A stretch of DNA of 64,000 nucleotides from CBDDLD01 sp965250025 (GCA_965250025.1 OZ252283.1:248001-312000); one strand, 5' to 3'; counted from the stretch's first letter, positions 25,444-35,925 are shown. Program-made: numbers and translations. Notes: generated by a model from the sequence alone, not told the origin.

Positions 25444-28062
25444 TTACTTCTTAATCAATTTTTTAGTAACCGTAGAGTGATCGGTTTTAATACAAACAAA
25501 GTAAATCCCCGGATTTAAAGCGCCAATATCATAAGATTCTTGCTTAAAGAATTCGAGTAAGTGTTTACCGGATACATCAATAAGACTAATACTTTGGATA
25601 TTGATATCATTGAGGGTTTTAAATGAGAAGGATGCCTCGGTCGGATTTGGATGTAGTTGTATCACAGTGTTTAACTCAAACGTGTCGATGCTCAAATTAT
25701 CCTGAACGTTTGTAGTTTCGATATTGGTAAGGATAGGGAAATTAAAATCGAAATAGATGTCTGCGCCATTACTAAAGCTATCACCGCTTACTAAAGTATC
25801 CAGTGTTTTGATCTTAAATACCACATAACCATCATTATTAGCATCGTCAAAAGGCAATTGAATGTTTTCGAAAATAAATTCTACTTCATTAGCATTGACT
25901 ATTCTCGTAGTAAAGTTATGGCTTGCATTCAAAGGCATTAAAGACCCAATATCAAACTTGGTGGTATCTATGACATCTTTCACTACCACATTAATGGCAT
26001 TGGCAGTACCTGTGTTTTCAAATCGTATAATATAATGGACGTATTTGCCAACATGGTCAACAGTGATGGTATTGCCTTCTAAACACTTGATATCATTGGG
26101 ATCAAAAGCATTGATAACGATTTGATCTAAAACAAATGTGTTGTCCTCAGGAGTTTCATCTGCATCCACAGGACTTATGCTAGCCGTATAATTAAGAACA
26201 TCGTCTGCATTTAACGGAAAATTAGGGTCTGTAGGCGTGTTTAATAACATGGTAAAACTGATTTCACGCGTTTCAAATGGCTGTAAGTCGGTGTAATTCC
26301 ACACTAAATTTCCAGGGGTTGAATTGTCTGCTGTGGGTGTCGCACTAACCCATGTCATAACATCATTATCAAATTCAAAATCAATAGTTCCTGAAAGGGT
26401 CGTGTTGCCTTTATTCTTGTAAATGATTTTATAGTCGGTTTCAAAGCCAGGTATGGCTGCTTCAATGGGGATGATAATAACTTCTATATCGTTATTTACG
26501 CCGTTAGGCGAAATGCAAAAATCTTGAACGAAAGGACTCCCATCCGTCGGGAAATCCAGGTCAACACTAGACGGTGATATGGTCCAAAAATCAGTTTCAA
26601 TAAGCTGACTGCTAAGCACATGATTGCCTTCAGGTAACGTATAGGAATACGCATTTAAATTATCAGTGTAAAAACGATCTAAACTCGAATTATCCATTAC
26701 CGTAAATTGCACATCAAAGATAGAACCTGCTGTATATGGTAAACACCCAGAGCCCAGGTCAACCAAAAGATCACCGGTAATTTCATAATAATCACCGCCG
26801 AGCACAAAGGTACAATACGGGTGTATCACCGCAGGAGAATCTGTATTACTATAGCCATTTTCTACCACATTTAATTCCTCTTGGTCGATACATATAAATG
26901 GGATTACCGTATCGAAACTGCTATTAAATTGTAGAAGCGAATCGCCGTTTTTTAAGTTGAGTTCCGCAAGGTTAGAGGTGGTTAGATTAATACGTTCAAC
27001 GCCGACAGTAGAGAGGTCTAATGGGGTATTAGAGATTATCTCTTGGCCAAAAAGACGTCGCATACCTTCAATATCAGATAAACTGATATCGTCAGAATTG
27101 ATATTGACTAAAGTCAGTACGCCATCTAAAGCACTGTCGATATAAACAAAGCTGCTATTGTCAATATTCACGTAGCCATTCAGGAAATAAAGGTCGATAG
27201 CCCCAATACCTGAAGTGTTGTTGCTAAGGGAAAAGGAATTAGCACCACGAACAGAAACGTCCACTAAAGCCTGATGGTTAAATGCGATATCTAAACTCGA
27301 TGGAGTAGACAAATAATCGTCTTGAATAAAATCTATTTTTTCTAAAGCGGTTGAGGCATCATCACCGATAATTTCAATAAGATCAGCCGTATACCTGAAT
27401 AAAAATTCTTCTAATAAGGTACAGTTTGAAATGTTTATGCTTGTGCCGGTAAAATCATTAATGGTGAGATACTTAAGCGCAGGCATTCCCATTAAGTTTA
27501 AAGACGAATAGGTGCCTGCAAGAATTCGAAGTTCTTCGAGATTGTTGTGAGTGCCAAAAATGATGCTGTCGTTAATAAAATTGCTTTGAATCCTTACATA
27601 TTCCAGACTTGGCAGATTGGTCAAATCAAATGTAGGATTGTTAAATCCAACATTTTGAAGTTCAAAATGTGTTAATACAGGGTTGTTGAATGTAAAACTA
27701 TCAATACTTGAGGACAGTTTAAGGGTTTGTAAGGATGGCCAAACACTAAAATCTAAAGCATTGACATCTATAGTGGTAACCTCTAAAACAATTAAATTGC
27801 TGAAATTCTCAAAGCCTCCCAAATCCTGAATGCCATTAGCTAATGAATTAAATCTAAAGCGTAAAACCTGCTGCGCTTCACTTAATTGAATCTGGTCATC
27901 GTTATTAAAATCAGCGTTAGAGTCATAAACACCATCACCGTCAGTATCTACACAGAGTCTTGTGGTAAGATAGGTGAGTAAATCCGGATCGTCAAATTGA
28001 ATATTCTGACCAGAAGCAAATACAGAGCATAACAAGAACAGGCAATATGTAATTTTAGTCAT
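25444..28062 (-). CDS. Large T9SS-secreted protein with LRR-like and DUF11/DUF7619-like domains
   Basis: An 872-residue secreted protein. A signal peptide (MTKITYCLFLLCSVFASGQ) is followed by a calcium-type loop (DTDGDGVYDSNADFNNDDQI, about residues 40-59). Then comes a long leucine/asparagine-rich repeat region of irregular LRR type (to about 400), a DUF11-like beta-sandwich region with a conserved C-terminal part (KCLEGNTI to DIYFDFNFPILTN), and a type A T9SS sorting domain starting LHPNPTEASF and ending VTKKLIKK. It is likely a cell-surface adhesin or extracellular protein. ATG 28062 is preferred over 28083 because it starts the signal peptide. Confidence 0.85.
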   Translation of the reverse strand: MTKITYCLFLLCSVFASGQNIQFDDPDLLTYLTTRLCVDTDGDGVYDSNADFNNDDQIQLSEAQQVLRFRFNSLANGIQDLGGFENFSNLIVLEVTTIDVNALDFSVWPSLQTLKLSSSIDSFTFNNPVLTHFELQNVGFNNPTFDLTNLPSLEYVRIQSNFINDSIIFGTHNNLEELRILAGTYSSLNLMGMPALKYLTINDFTGTSINISNCTLLEEFLFRYTADLIEIIGDDASTALEKIDFIQDDYLSTPSSLDIAFNHQALVDVSVRGANSFSLSNNTSGIGAIDLYFLNGYVNIDNSSFVYIDSALDGVLTLVNINSDDISLSDIEGMRRLFGQEIISNTPLDLSTVGVERINLTTSNLAELNLKNGDSLLQFNSSFDTVIPFICIDQEELNVVENGYSNTDSPAVIHPYCTFVLGGDYYEITGDLLVDLGSGCLPYTAGSIFDVQFTVMDNSSLDRFYTDNLNAYSYTLPEGNHVLSSQLIETDFWTISPSSVDLDFPTDGSPFVQDFCISPNGVNNDIEVIIIPIEAAIPGFETDYKIIYKNKGNTTLSGTIDFEFDNDVMTWVSATPTADNSTPGNLVWNYTDLQPFETREISFTMLLNTPTDPNFPLNADDVLNYTASISPVDADETPEDNTFVLDQIVINAFDPNDIKCLEGNTITVDHVGKYVHYIIRFENTGTANAINVVVKDVIDTTKFDIGSLMPLNASHNFTTRIVNANEVEFIFENIQLPFDDANNDGYVVFKIKTLDTLVSGDSFSNGADIYFDFNFPILTNIETTNVQDNLSIDTFELNTVIQLHPNPTEASFSFKTLNDINIQSISLIDVSGKHLLEFFKQESYDIGALNPGIYFVCIKTDHSTVTKKLIKK

Positions 28063-28320
28063 AGGATGATTTTTTATCGGCATTATAATAAACGTACCAT
28101 TTCTTAGCGACGTTGTTCATTTCTTAAAGTTACACTTTTTTGAATTGCTAAGACATTTTTAAAAATTAAAAAACAGGTATTTATACGGGTATGAATTTTA
28201 AGTTGGAGATTTATTTTTGCGATAGATGAAATGCAGAAAAACACGATGATATTCGTTCCTGCGTTGACATCATTGTTATTAAACTTAAAAACCAAATCTA
28301 TAAATCCTAACATTTTACTT

Positions 28321-29085
28321 ATGAAAAAAATTTACCCTGTATTCTTATTCTTTTTTACTTTTTGTGTATCCGTTGCGCAAACCCCGGTTATTCCTGTGTC
28401 GACAACAACGTCATACACAGAAGCGTTCGGAACCGTATTAGTTAATGCATACAATGGGGCAGGTCTGTCGTCATTTCCTGCTCTAACAGGTACGCATAAT
28501 AGTATTGCACCCGATAACTGTTTTGTGGCTGATGCGGTTGTTGGAAACATTGATTTTAACCTTGGAGGTAATTACGATATTGACGGACTTTCTTTCTGGA
28601 ATTTAAATAGTTCTCCTGCAAATTGTGTTAATGGTGTGGCCTTTTATTCTTCAACAGATGGCGTTAATTATACTCCTATACCCGGTGGGCCAACAGCTTT
28701 TGCTATTGTTAATGCTGCAAACACAGAAGCTGAAACGTTCAATTTCTCACCTGTGAATGCCAATTATATTCGTATGGAAGTATTATCAAGCCACGGAGAT
28801 ACTTTTATTGGGTTTTCTGAAATTGCGTTTTCTACAGGAAATACACTAAGTACACCTCAACAGGAAATTGAAAGCATAGGCTTATTTCCAAATCCTGCAA
28901 AAACTCATGTTACTGTCAATGGATTAAAAGAAAATAAAAAGTATACCCTATTTAATGTTTTAGGGACAGCAGTTTTAAAAGGCAATGTTTCAAATCAAGA
29001 ACGCATAGATATTGCTGCACTAGAAGACGGTATCTATCTTTTGAAAATTGATGATGCCAAACCCATTAGAATTATTAAAAATTAA
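28321..29085 (+). CDS. T9SS-secreted protein with discoidin-like domain
   Basis: A 254-residue secreted protein. It has a signal peptide (MKKIYPVFLFFFTFCVSVAQ) and a beta-sandwich of F5/8 type C (discoidin-like) character, with FNLGGNYDIDGLSFWNLN, VAFYSSTDGVNYTP and ANYIRMEVLSSHGD. A C-terminal T9SS type A sorting domain follows (LFPNPAKTHVTV to PIRIIKN). Such domains bind carbohydrate or other surface ligands. The start at 28321 gives a clean signal peptide; the frame extends upstream but without a signal sequence. A very strong terminator follows. Confidence 0.85.
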   Translation: MKKIYPVFLFFFTFCVSVAQTPVIPVSTTTSYTEAFGTVLVNAYNGAGLSSFPALTGTHNSIAPDNCFVADAVVGNIDFNLGGNYDIDGLSFWNLNSSPANCVNGVAFYSSTDGVNYTPIPGGPTAFAIVNAANTEAETFNFSPVNANYIRMEVLSSHGDTFIGFSEIAFSTGNTLSTPQQEIESIGLFPNPAKTHVTVNGLKENKKYTLFNVLGTAVLKGNVSNQERIDIAALEDGIYLLKIDDAKPIRIIKN

Positions 29086-29111
29086 TGATAGCCATAAGAT
29101 AAATTACCACA

Positions 29112-29160
29112 GTACTAAAAACCCAAATCTTTTTGATTTGGGTTTTTAGTACGCTTTTTT
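29112..29160. terminator. Bidirectional 18-bp hairpin terminator
   Basis: A perfect 18-bp inverted repeat (29112-29129 with 29135-29152), 5-nt loop, then GCTTTTTTTG on the plus strand. It lies between convergent genes ending at 29085 and 29202. Confidence 0.9.
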
Positions 29161-29201
29161 TGTATGAACTGATGATTTCGTGCAAAATTTTATTTAAGAG
29201 T

Positions 29202-29909
29202 TTATTGAATCGCTGTTTTGTTGCCTTCTTTATCAAAACTTTCAATGTGAGGTTCGCCATCCTTATCCACATAGATGAGAAGTCGTGGTTTCCGAAATTT
29301 ATCATACAAAAACAATCCAACATCTTCTGAATATGTACGCCCCACAAAAAGCCTCTGAGGGACTCTGTTTTCTGGGTTTTTATAATAATCGCGAAGTCTT
29401 TTTTGCCTTTCAATAGAGTCTTTTGTTTCCTCTATAGCTTTCAATTCAGCCATTTTAATATGCAGGGGTGTGTCAGATCGCTCCAGTAGCATCAAACCAT
29501 ATTGTTTTTCCCACTCATTATCTTCTTTGTATTCGTGCTTATGCAATACCATGATTTGATCATTTTTTCGTTGATCAAAGGTTAAAAGTTGGGAGCTTTG
29601 TGTACTGTCAATACTAAAAACTAATCCGCCAACTTCATCGCCATCTTCGTTAAAAAACAATAACCCGGCATCACGTTCTGTATGTTCTATATCCAGAACT
29701 TTACCGTCGGTAGTGGGTAGCGCTTGTTTTTCGGGGTTGCTCAATACAATATATTTGTTACCGTCCTCACCCACAATATTAAGACGCTGGGTTGTTATTT
29801 CCGGAATAATGTTATTGTCTTTGAATGTGTCATTGTTTGTGTTTATAAGTAACAAGTAACCTATAATGACCATCAGTAAAACAAAGTTAAGAAGTGCTAG
29901 TTTTTTCAT
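29202..29909 (-). CDS. Conserved single-TM protein of unknown function
   Basis: A 235-residue protein with one N-terminal membrane segment (LALLNFVLLMVIIGYLLLI) and a soluble, charged, beta-rich exported domain. Motifs include RLNIVGEDGNKYIVLSNPEK, GLLFFNEDGDEVGGLVF and PRLLIYVDKDGEPHIE; these short repeated Asp-Gly turns suggest a repetitive beta fold. Related hypotheticals seem common in flavobacteria. No function is assigned. The start at 29909 places the membrane anchor at the N-terminus. Confidence 0.7.
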   Translation of the reverse strand: MKKLALLNFVLLMVIIGYLLLINTNNDTFKDNNIIPEITTQRLNIVGEDGNKYIVLSNPEKQALPTTDGKVLDIEHTERDAGLLFFNEDGDEVGGLVFSIDSTQSSQLLTFDQRKNDQIMVLHKHEYKEDNEWEKQYGLMLLERSDTPLHIKMAELKAIEETKDSIERQKRLRDYYKNPENRVPQRLFVGRTYSEDVGLFLYDKFRKPRLLIYVDKDGEPHIESFDKEGNKTAIQ

Positions 29910-29945
29910 ATAGTAAATGTTTTGTGCATTTGTAGTATAAGTCAA

Positions 29946-30265
29946 TGAGTTAAAAATTATAGGTCTAGATTGTGTTAAAGTATCAGTAACAAAATTAGAA
30001 ATTGAAGATAGATAGAAGATAAGTTTACAGGCTAACGAGGTGATAAATAAGTAAGGAATTAATCAATACTGCTTTTCTAGACTTTTACCAGCAAGCATAA
30101 CACTTTGAGATTTGATAATAAGTGCTACAATGTTGGACTGGTAAACTTGAATATGGAAAACGAATTAGAAATCTATAAATGAACAGTATTTGAAGGAATT
30201 AACTATCTTTCAAATACCAAAGAAAAGGATAGTTTTTTCCTATTAATCGTATATCAATATTCACT
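29946..30265. other. Intergenic region upstream of proC
   Basis: 320 nt without a credible gene. It contains the imperfect inverted repeat at 30084-30145 and a possible -7 box TATCTTTC at 30204-30211 for proC. Confidence 0.5.
30084..30145. repeat. 62-nt imperfect inverted repeat
   Basis: TTTACCAG (30084-30091) pairs with CTGGTAAA (30138-30145), and the inner arms AACACTT and AAGTGCT also pair, leaving a bulged stem. There is no T-run and no gene in it. It could be a decayed mobile hairpin element or a regulatory RNA structure upstream of proC. Confidence 0.45.
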
Positions 30266-30280
30266 ATGACTATAAAAACT

Positions 30281-31078
30281 ATGGAAAATAAAAAAATAGC
30301 AATCATTGGTTGTGGTAATTTAGGACTTTCTATTTTAAACGGATTACTAGAGAGTCAAACAACGCTACCATCTTATATTAGTGCCACTAAACGAAATGTG
30401 AAATTATTAGAACACTATAAGTCACAAGGCGTAACGATCAGTAGTGACAATACTAAGGCTATACAAGAATCTGAAATTATTATTGTTGCTCTTAAGCCTT
30501 ACACTATTTTAGAAGTGTTAGAAGAATTGAAATCTCACTTTGATCCTAAAAAGCATTTGTTGGTGTCTCTGGCAACAGGTGTATCGATATCGCAAATAAG
30601 TAGTGTTGTTGGACCATCAGTTCCTGTTTTTAGGGCGATGCCTAATACTGCCGCTGATGTAGGAATGTCCATGACTTGTCTTGCTTCTAATACAAACGAT
30701 AGTGAGGCAATTGGGATCGTACAATACTGTTTTAATGCCATTGGTAAAACCATCGTTATTAGTGAAGATTTAATGGATTCCGCAACGGTCTTGGGCGCTT
30801 GTGGAATCGCTTATGTACTGAGATTCATTCGTGGAATGATACAGGGTGGTATTCAAATAGGATTCGATGCAAAAACCGCTAGTAACATAGTAACTCATAC
30901 AGTACAAGGCGCAGCCAAACTCTTAATTGAGCGAAACGAGCATCCGGAATATGAAATTGATAAAGTAACAACTCCAAAGGGATGTACAATAGCCGGACTT
31001 AACGAAATGGAACATCATGGGTTCAGCTCTGCGCTTATAAAAGGTATAGTCACTTCATTTGATAAAATTGAAAAGTAA
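30281..31078 (+). CDS. proC: Pyrroline-5-carboxylate reductase
   Basis: A 265-residue enzyme that reduces 1-pyrroline-5-carboxylate to proline with NAD(P)H, the last step of proline synthesis. It has an N-terminal Rossmann motif IAIIGCGNLGLSI and the family signature VTTPKGCTIAGLNEME near the C-terminus, preceded by the dimerisation helices (ACGIAYVLRFIRGMIQGG). The start at 30281 is used since the nucleotide-binding strand should begin within a few residues; an in-frame ATG at 30266 is an alternative. Monocistronic here. Confidence 0.92.
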   Translation: MENKKIAIIGCGNLGLSILNGLLESQTTLPSYISATKRNVKLLEHYKSQGVTISSDNTKAIQESEIIIVALKPYTILEVLEELKSHFDPKKHLLVSLATGVSISQISSVVGPSVPVFRAMPNTAADVGMSMTCLASNTNDSEAIGIVQYCFNAIGKTIVISEDLMDSATVLGACGIAYVLRFIRGMIQGGIQIGFDAKTASNIVTHTVQGAAKLLIERNEHPEYEIDKVTTPKGCTIAGLNEMEHHGFSSALIKGIVTSFDKIEK

Positions 31079-31669
31079 TAAAACCAAGAACCACTTTTTA
31101 TTTTACAATAGCTATATCTTAATAATTGTAATGATAATAAATAAAGCTTAAGAGTGCGTTCAAATTAATGAATGCATATGCTTCATAGATAAATTATAGG
31201 ATGACAATCTCTAGCTGATTCTTGCTATTAATAAACTTATGAGTTTAATGAAGGTTTGAAAAGTATTAAATGCAAAATTGAGATGTAATTGCGGCTATTA
31301 TTTTATTATGGAATCATTCAAAACATTAGTGTTATAAGCTGTATTGATTAGGCATTGATTTTTTTGTCTCAAAAGACAGTATTGAAACAACATCATTTAT
31401 CAAATAGTTGTTTTTATTGATAGTTTTGGATGAAACTTTACTTTGTTATGAAAAAAAGATTACTCTGCTTGTTGTGTTTGTTAATCTTGCAAGCACTTAT
31501 AATCCTACAAGAGTTTATAGCTTAAAGCTTTATACGAGAGTAACATTTTGGTAGTAAAGTTTATAAAGCTTGACAAAAGTTGATGAGTATGTTGTGTGCA
31601 ATTCAATACGCTCTTTTTTAATAAGTTTTATGAAGAAATATTAAAAGTAATTTAAAAGATAAAATAATA
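31079..31669. other. 591-nt intergenic region
   Basis: Very AT-rich with no convincing gene. A 25-codon frame at 31448-31525 encodes a hydrophobic MKKRLLCLLCLLILQALIIL peptide that looks like the signal sequence of a lost or never-existing gene. No RNA gene or strong hairpin was recognised. Confidence 0.4.
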
Positions 31670-32083
31670 ATGAGTTATAAAAAACGTATAGGAAATTCTG
31701 ATCATCCAATGATTTTGAAAACACCACCATTATCATCTGAATTTACAATTCATGTAGATCAAAAAGACGGAAAAGATATTTTGGTATGTACCGTGGGGAA
31801 GACCATATTGCATTACGATTATAGGATCATTGAGGATTTACATAAAATGCTTTTAGAGCATGGCGATTGGATGCTATTAGGCAGTAAAGATGAAAAAGTG
31901 GAAGCCAAGGAAAATACGGTAGAATTTTGGGGACGTTCTTCAGAAAATCCCATAGGAGGCTGGTATGGGCTCAAAAAAGGACTGCGAGGTCGCGTGGGGA
32001 TGTATATCCCACCACTGATGGAAGCCTTAGATTTGGCAGAAGTAGAGCACAATAAAAGAAACAATCGAATGAGAGCGTTATAA
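31670..32083 (+). CDS. Small conserved protein of unknown function
   Basis: A 137-residue soluble protein. The centre has KDILVCTVGKTILHYDYRIIEDLHKMLLEHGDW, and the C-terminal half has VEFWGRSSENPIGGWYGLKKGLRGRVGMYIPPLMEALDLAEVEHN (quoted in part), with conserved-looking Trp-Gly-Arg and Gly-Gly-Trp-Tyr-Gly. It resembles a small family of bacterial hypotheticals, but no function can be assigned. It ends 6 nt before the stop of the convergent NTF2-like gene. Confidence 0.65.
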   Translation: MSYKKRIGNSDHPMILKTPPLSSEFTIHVDQKDGKDILVCTVGKTILHYDYRIIEDLHKMLLEHGDWMLLGSKDEKVEAKENTVEFWGRSSENPIGGWYGLKKGLRGRVGMYIPPLMEALDLAEVEHNKRNNRMRAL

Positions 32084-32088
32084 GCTTA

Positions 32089-32502
32089 TTAGCTTAACGT
32101 TCTCTCTTTCTCATCAATAGGCATATCGTTGATACTTGCATAGCGTTTTGCCATTAATCCATTGTCGTCAAATTCCCAATTTTCATTTCCATAAGCTCTA
32201 AACCATTCGCCTTTTGGGTTTTGATATTCATATTCAAACCTAACAGCAATTCTATTATCGGCATGCGCCCAATACTCCTTTTTTAATTTATAATTGAGTT
32301 CCGAATCCCATTTTTTGCTGAGGAATGCAACAATTTCTTCTCGGCCACTTATAAACTGATCCCTGTTTCTCCATTCGCTATCTGTAGTATATGCTTTAGA
32401 TACGGTTTCAGGATCTTGACTATTCCATGCGTTTTCAGCAAGTTGTATTTTCTCTATAGCGGATTCTAATGTAAATGGGGGAAGGGGAAATTTCTGTTCC
32501 AT
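32089..32502 (-). CDS. NTF2-like (DUF1348/SnoaL-type) protein
   Basis: A 137-residue single-domain protein of the cone-shaped NTF2-like fold. FTLESAIEKIQLAENAWNSQDPETVSKAYTTDSEWRNRDQFISGREEI (quoted in part) is the family's N-terminal helix and WRNRDQF strand, followed by VRFEYEYQNPKGEWFRAYGNENWEFDDNGLMAKRYASIND. Cytoplasmic; ligand or enzymatic role unknown. Confidence 0.82.
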   Translation of the reverse strand: MEQKFPLPPFTLESAIEKIQLAENAWNSQDPETVSKAYTTDSEWRNRDQFISGREEIVAFLSKKWDSELNYKLKKEYWAHADNRIAVRFEYEYQNPKGEWFRAYGNENWEFDDNGLMAKRYASINDMPIDEKERTLS

Positions 32503-32805
32503 AATTAACTGAATATTTAAAAACTATGTCGTTACTTATTGATGCTAATTACAAAATACCATAAGAGGTTTTGCAGAAAAAATGACTAAAATGCAATTGT
32601 ATTTGTGATTATGTATTGATGCCCTTACCTATACAAATAATTTTCAAAAGTCCAAAAGCACTTGATTTAGTGTAATTTTAAGTATATTAGTAACTCAACA
32701 AATAGCAATGTTGGTTGTTGTGTTGTTATGAAAAAGAATTCTCTGATGATTTAATATTAAAACATAATAAATTCTTGTCAGAAACCAATAAAACCTCTTG
32801 AAAAA
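32503..32805. other. Upstream region of the PUL sensor gene
   Basis: 303 nt without a gene. CTCAACAAA at 32694-32702 is the reverse of part of the 22-nt motif found upstream of the PUL genes at 35926 and 51336. Confidence 0.35.
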
Positions 32806-35664
32806 TTGAAACATTCTGCCAAAAACGATGAACTAAGGATAATTAGTTTTCTATCAAAAAATAGCCTTACAATTTCTATTAGTATTTTATTATTTGTATT
32901 CAATAGCTTTTATGCACAAGAGTTATCACCCATCCAGATATTTACGCCGCAAGATTACGCCGCAGGAGATCAAAATTGGGCGATATCTCAAGGTAAGAAT
33001 GACTTTATATATGTAGCTAACAATAAAGGGTTATTAGAATATAACGGTGCTAACTGGCAGTTGCATAACTCGCCTAATGAGAGTATTCTGAGATCAGTTG
33101 AGGTTATAGGAGATAAAATATATACCGGAGGTTATATGGATTTTGGCTACTGGATAAGGAATGCCTATGGAGGCTTAGACTATACGTCTTTGGTTACTGA
33201 GGCAGCATTAGATTTGAAAGAAGATGAAGAATTTTGGGAAATCATTGAATTGGGAGAATATATAGTGTTTCAATCCTTAGACAGGATTTATACTTACAAT
33301 ACTACCAGCAAAACTATCGGAATTATTGATTCAGAATATCGAATTAATAAGATGTATAAAGTAGAGGAGACCATCTATTTTCAGAAAATGAGCCAGGGCA
33401 TCTATAAGATAGAAAATGGCTAGGAAGTAATAGTTGTTGAGGATACAGAAATTAAAGGAAAAGAAGTCATCGATATATTTGATTTTGATGGAGGGCTACT
33501 CATGTTAACTAGAGAAGATGGCTTTTATACATATATTAATAATAAAACCAGTACATGGAATGTAGAGTCAGATGAACTGTTGAAAGGGTTAAGTGTATAC
33601 AATAGTATAAAGCTTAATAATGGGGGGATTATCTTAGGCACCATATCTAACGGTATTATACAAATAGATAAAGCAGGTAAGGAATTAATGCGTATTGATC
33701 AATCTTATGGTTTAAGTAATAATACCGTACTATCCTTAAAAGAAGATCGTTCTGGGAATATATGGTTAGGCTTAGATAACGGGATTAATGTATTGAACTT
33801 AAATGCCCCGTTTAAGGTTTATAAGGATAAAATGGGAGTTCTTGGTACCGTGTATACATCGGCTAAAGCGAATGACTATTTATATTTAGGAACCAATCAA
33901 GGGCTGTTTTACAGGCCATTGAATTCCAATTCAAAGTTTGAATTTATGGAAGGTACTAAAGGGCAAGTATGGAGCTTGAGATCTATTAATGGGACATTGT
34001 TTTGCGGACATGATAAAGGCACCTTCATTATCAATAAGACCAATGCTAAAAAAATAGCTGATGTAAAGGGAACATGGGATTTCAGAGCAATAGAAGGTCG
34101 TCCAGATTTATTAATACAAGGCAATTACAAAGGATTCAATATTTTGGAAAATACTAATGATGGCGACTGGCGATTTAGAAATAAACTTAATGGATTTGAC
34201 ATATCATCAAGATACTTTGAGTTTTCAGCACCCAATGAGATTCTGGTGAGTCACGAACATAAAGGCGTTTATAAAGTTAGTATAGATAATGACTTTCGTA
34301 ATGTGAAACATTTCCGTCAACAGAGCATGACTAATGGAATTAATTCAAGCATAACAACATATAACGATGCTATATTGTACAGTTATAAAGAGGGGGTCTA
34401 TCAATATGATAAAGTAAAAGGAGTATTTCAAAAAGATAGCCTGTACAGTACACTATATACAGAAGATAATTATTTGTCCGGCAAGCTTATTAATGATCAA
34501 AAAAGGAAGAAATTATGGGCCTTTTCTAAAAATGGGCTTAGTTATATAGAACCCGGGAAATTATCTAATCAGCCAGAGGTGAAAACCGTTCCAATTTCAA
34601 ATCAAATTAGGAAAAGCAAATCAGGATATGAGAATATTTTGCACGTTGAGGGCGATTCCTATTTAATAGGAACTACTGAAGGGTATTTAATAGTAGATAT
34701 GAGTAAGCTTAAAGATAAAGCTTGTGTAATAAATCTTAATACATTGGCTTATAATTCATTACATCATGAATTCAAGCCTGTGAAGCTCACCGATGATGAA
34801 ATAAACCTAAAAAACAAAGATAATAGCATACGTATAACTTACAGTGTTGCCAATTATAATAAATTATCGCCAACCTTATATCAGTATAGACTTAAGGGGA
34901 TGTATGATAACTGGAGCGATTGGTCAGAAAGCACAGAAGTATTTTTTGAAAATTTACCACATGGCGATTACCAATTTGAAGCCAGGGCAAAAGTAGAAGA
35001 TGTGGTATCTCAAAATACAATAGCGTTTAGCTTTAATATTGAAAAACCATGGTACCTGAAACCATTTGCTATTGCAATATATGTATTAGCGTTTTTAGGA
35101 GTGGTCTATCTTCTACATTATTTAAATAAAAGGCATTATAAGAAGCAGAAGCAAGAGTTAATGGATAAAAAGGAACGAGAATTAGAGTTAGAACAGTTGG
35201 AAAATCAACGCAAATTGATTCAGTTCAAAAATCAAAACTTACGTCTGGACATCGATAATAAAAACCGAGAATTAGGCTTGGCAACCATGAACCTCATAAA
35301 ACGTAATGAATTGCTAAATAAGATCAAGGAAGAGTTGTCGGTGACCAAATCTTTAGATGAGATCAAACATGTGGTTAAACTCATTAATAAGAATTTGAAC
35401 AATACAGACGATTGGAAATTATTTGAAGAAGCATTCAATAATGCAGATAAGGACTTCCTGAAGAAAGTCAAAACCATCCATCCGGCATTAACACCAAACG
35501 ACTTGCGATTATGTGCTTATCTAAGGTTAAACTTGTCTTCGAAAGAAATTGCACCACTATTAAATATATCGCTGAGAAGTGTAGAAGTCAAACGATATCG
35601 TTTGAGAAAAAAGATGAATTTACCCCATGAGGCTAGCTTAACAAGCTACATTCTTGATTTGTAA
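32806..35664 (+). pseudogene. Propeller/Y_Y_Y/LuxR-type membrane regulator interrupted by an in-frame TAG
   Basis: One frame encodes a flavobacterial PUL sensor-regulator. It has a signal peptide (ending NSFYAQ), a two-component-regulator-type beta-propeller and a Y_Y_Y domain (YQYRLKGMYDNWSDWSE). A single membrane helix (FAIAIYVLAFLGVVYLLHYL), a coiled coil and a LuxR-type HTH (LRLNLSSKEIAPLLNISLRSVEVKRYRLRKKM) follow. TAG at 33421-33423 interrupts the frame after IYKIENG, yet translation resumes in the same frame immediately (EVIVVEDTEIKG) and stays open to 35664, so one substitution accounts for it. There is no kinase domain, so the propeller would signal to the HTH directly through the membrane. 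The start is TTG at 32806; no in-frame ATG exists upstream before a stop. Confidence 0.75.
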
Positions 35665-35697
35665 AACAATACAATAGTGTAGAAACACCTATACAAT

Positions 35698-35833
35698 ACC
35701 TCAACATTGTCTGTTTTTCCTGTTTTTAAAGGCCAGACGTTTTCTTATTAATTACTTAAAAACACACCACTTACATTATTAAAATCGCAATTTTAACAGT
35801 GTTTTTTTGAGATGTATGTTTTTTGTTGAGGTT
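35698..35833. promoter_or_regulatory. Candidate PUL control region
   Basis: Upstream of the first PUL enzyme gene. The 22-nt motif at 35812-35833 (ATGTAT, A/G, six T, GTTGAGGTT) recurs at 51219-51240 with one difference. An inverted copy of its core, ACCTCAACA, lies at 35698-35706. Downstream of both 22-mers come AATTCTTAA and TAAATTTA at similar distances. It may be an operator for one of the two local regulators or an extended promoter. Confidence 0.5.
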
Positions 35834-35925
35834 TATTTTTAAGAATTCTTAACACATAACATTAAATTTACAACAAGACATTAGCTCTTAATATTAAATT
35901 AACTACGAACCAAAAAAACTACAGT

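Noticed and set aside
31448..31525. 25-codon frame encoding a hydrophobic signal-like peptide in the proC downstream gap
   Set aside because: It has a plausible ATG, but nothing follows the hydrophobic stretch, no promoter was recognised, and such frames arise easily in AT-rich DNA. Mentioned in the intergenic entry only.
32729..32755. Eight-codon ATG frame upstream of the sensor gene as a leader peptide
   Set aside because: Too short, with no attenuator-like paired hairpins after it and no family precedent.
32806..35664. Two separate genes (205 and 720 residues) instead of one interrupted gene
   Set aside because: Both parts are in the same frame, the 26 codons between them are open and continue the propeller, and neither piece alone is a complete regulator.
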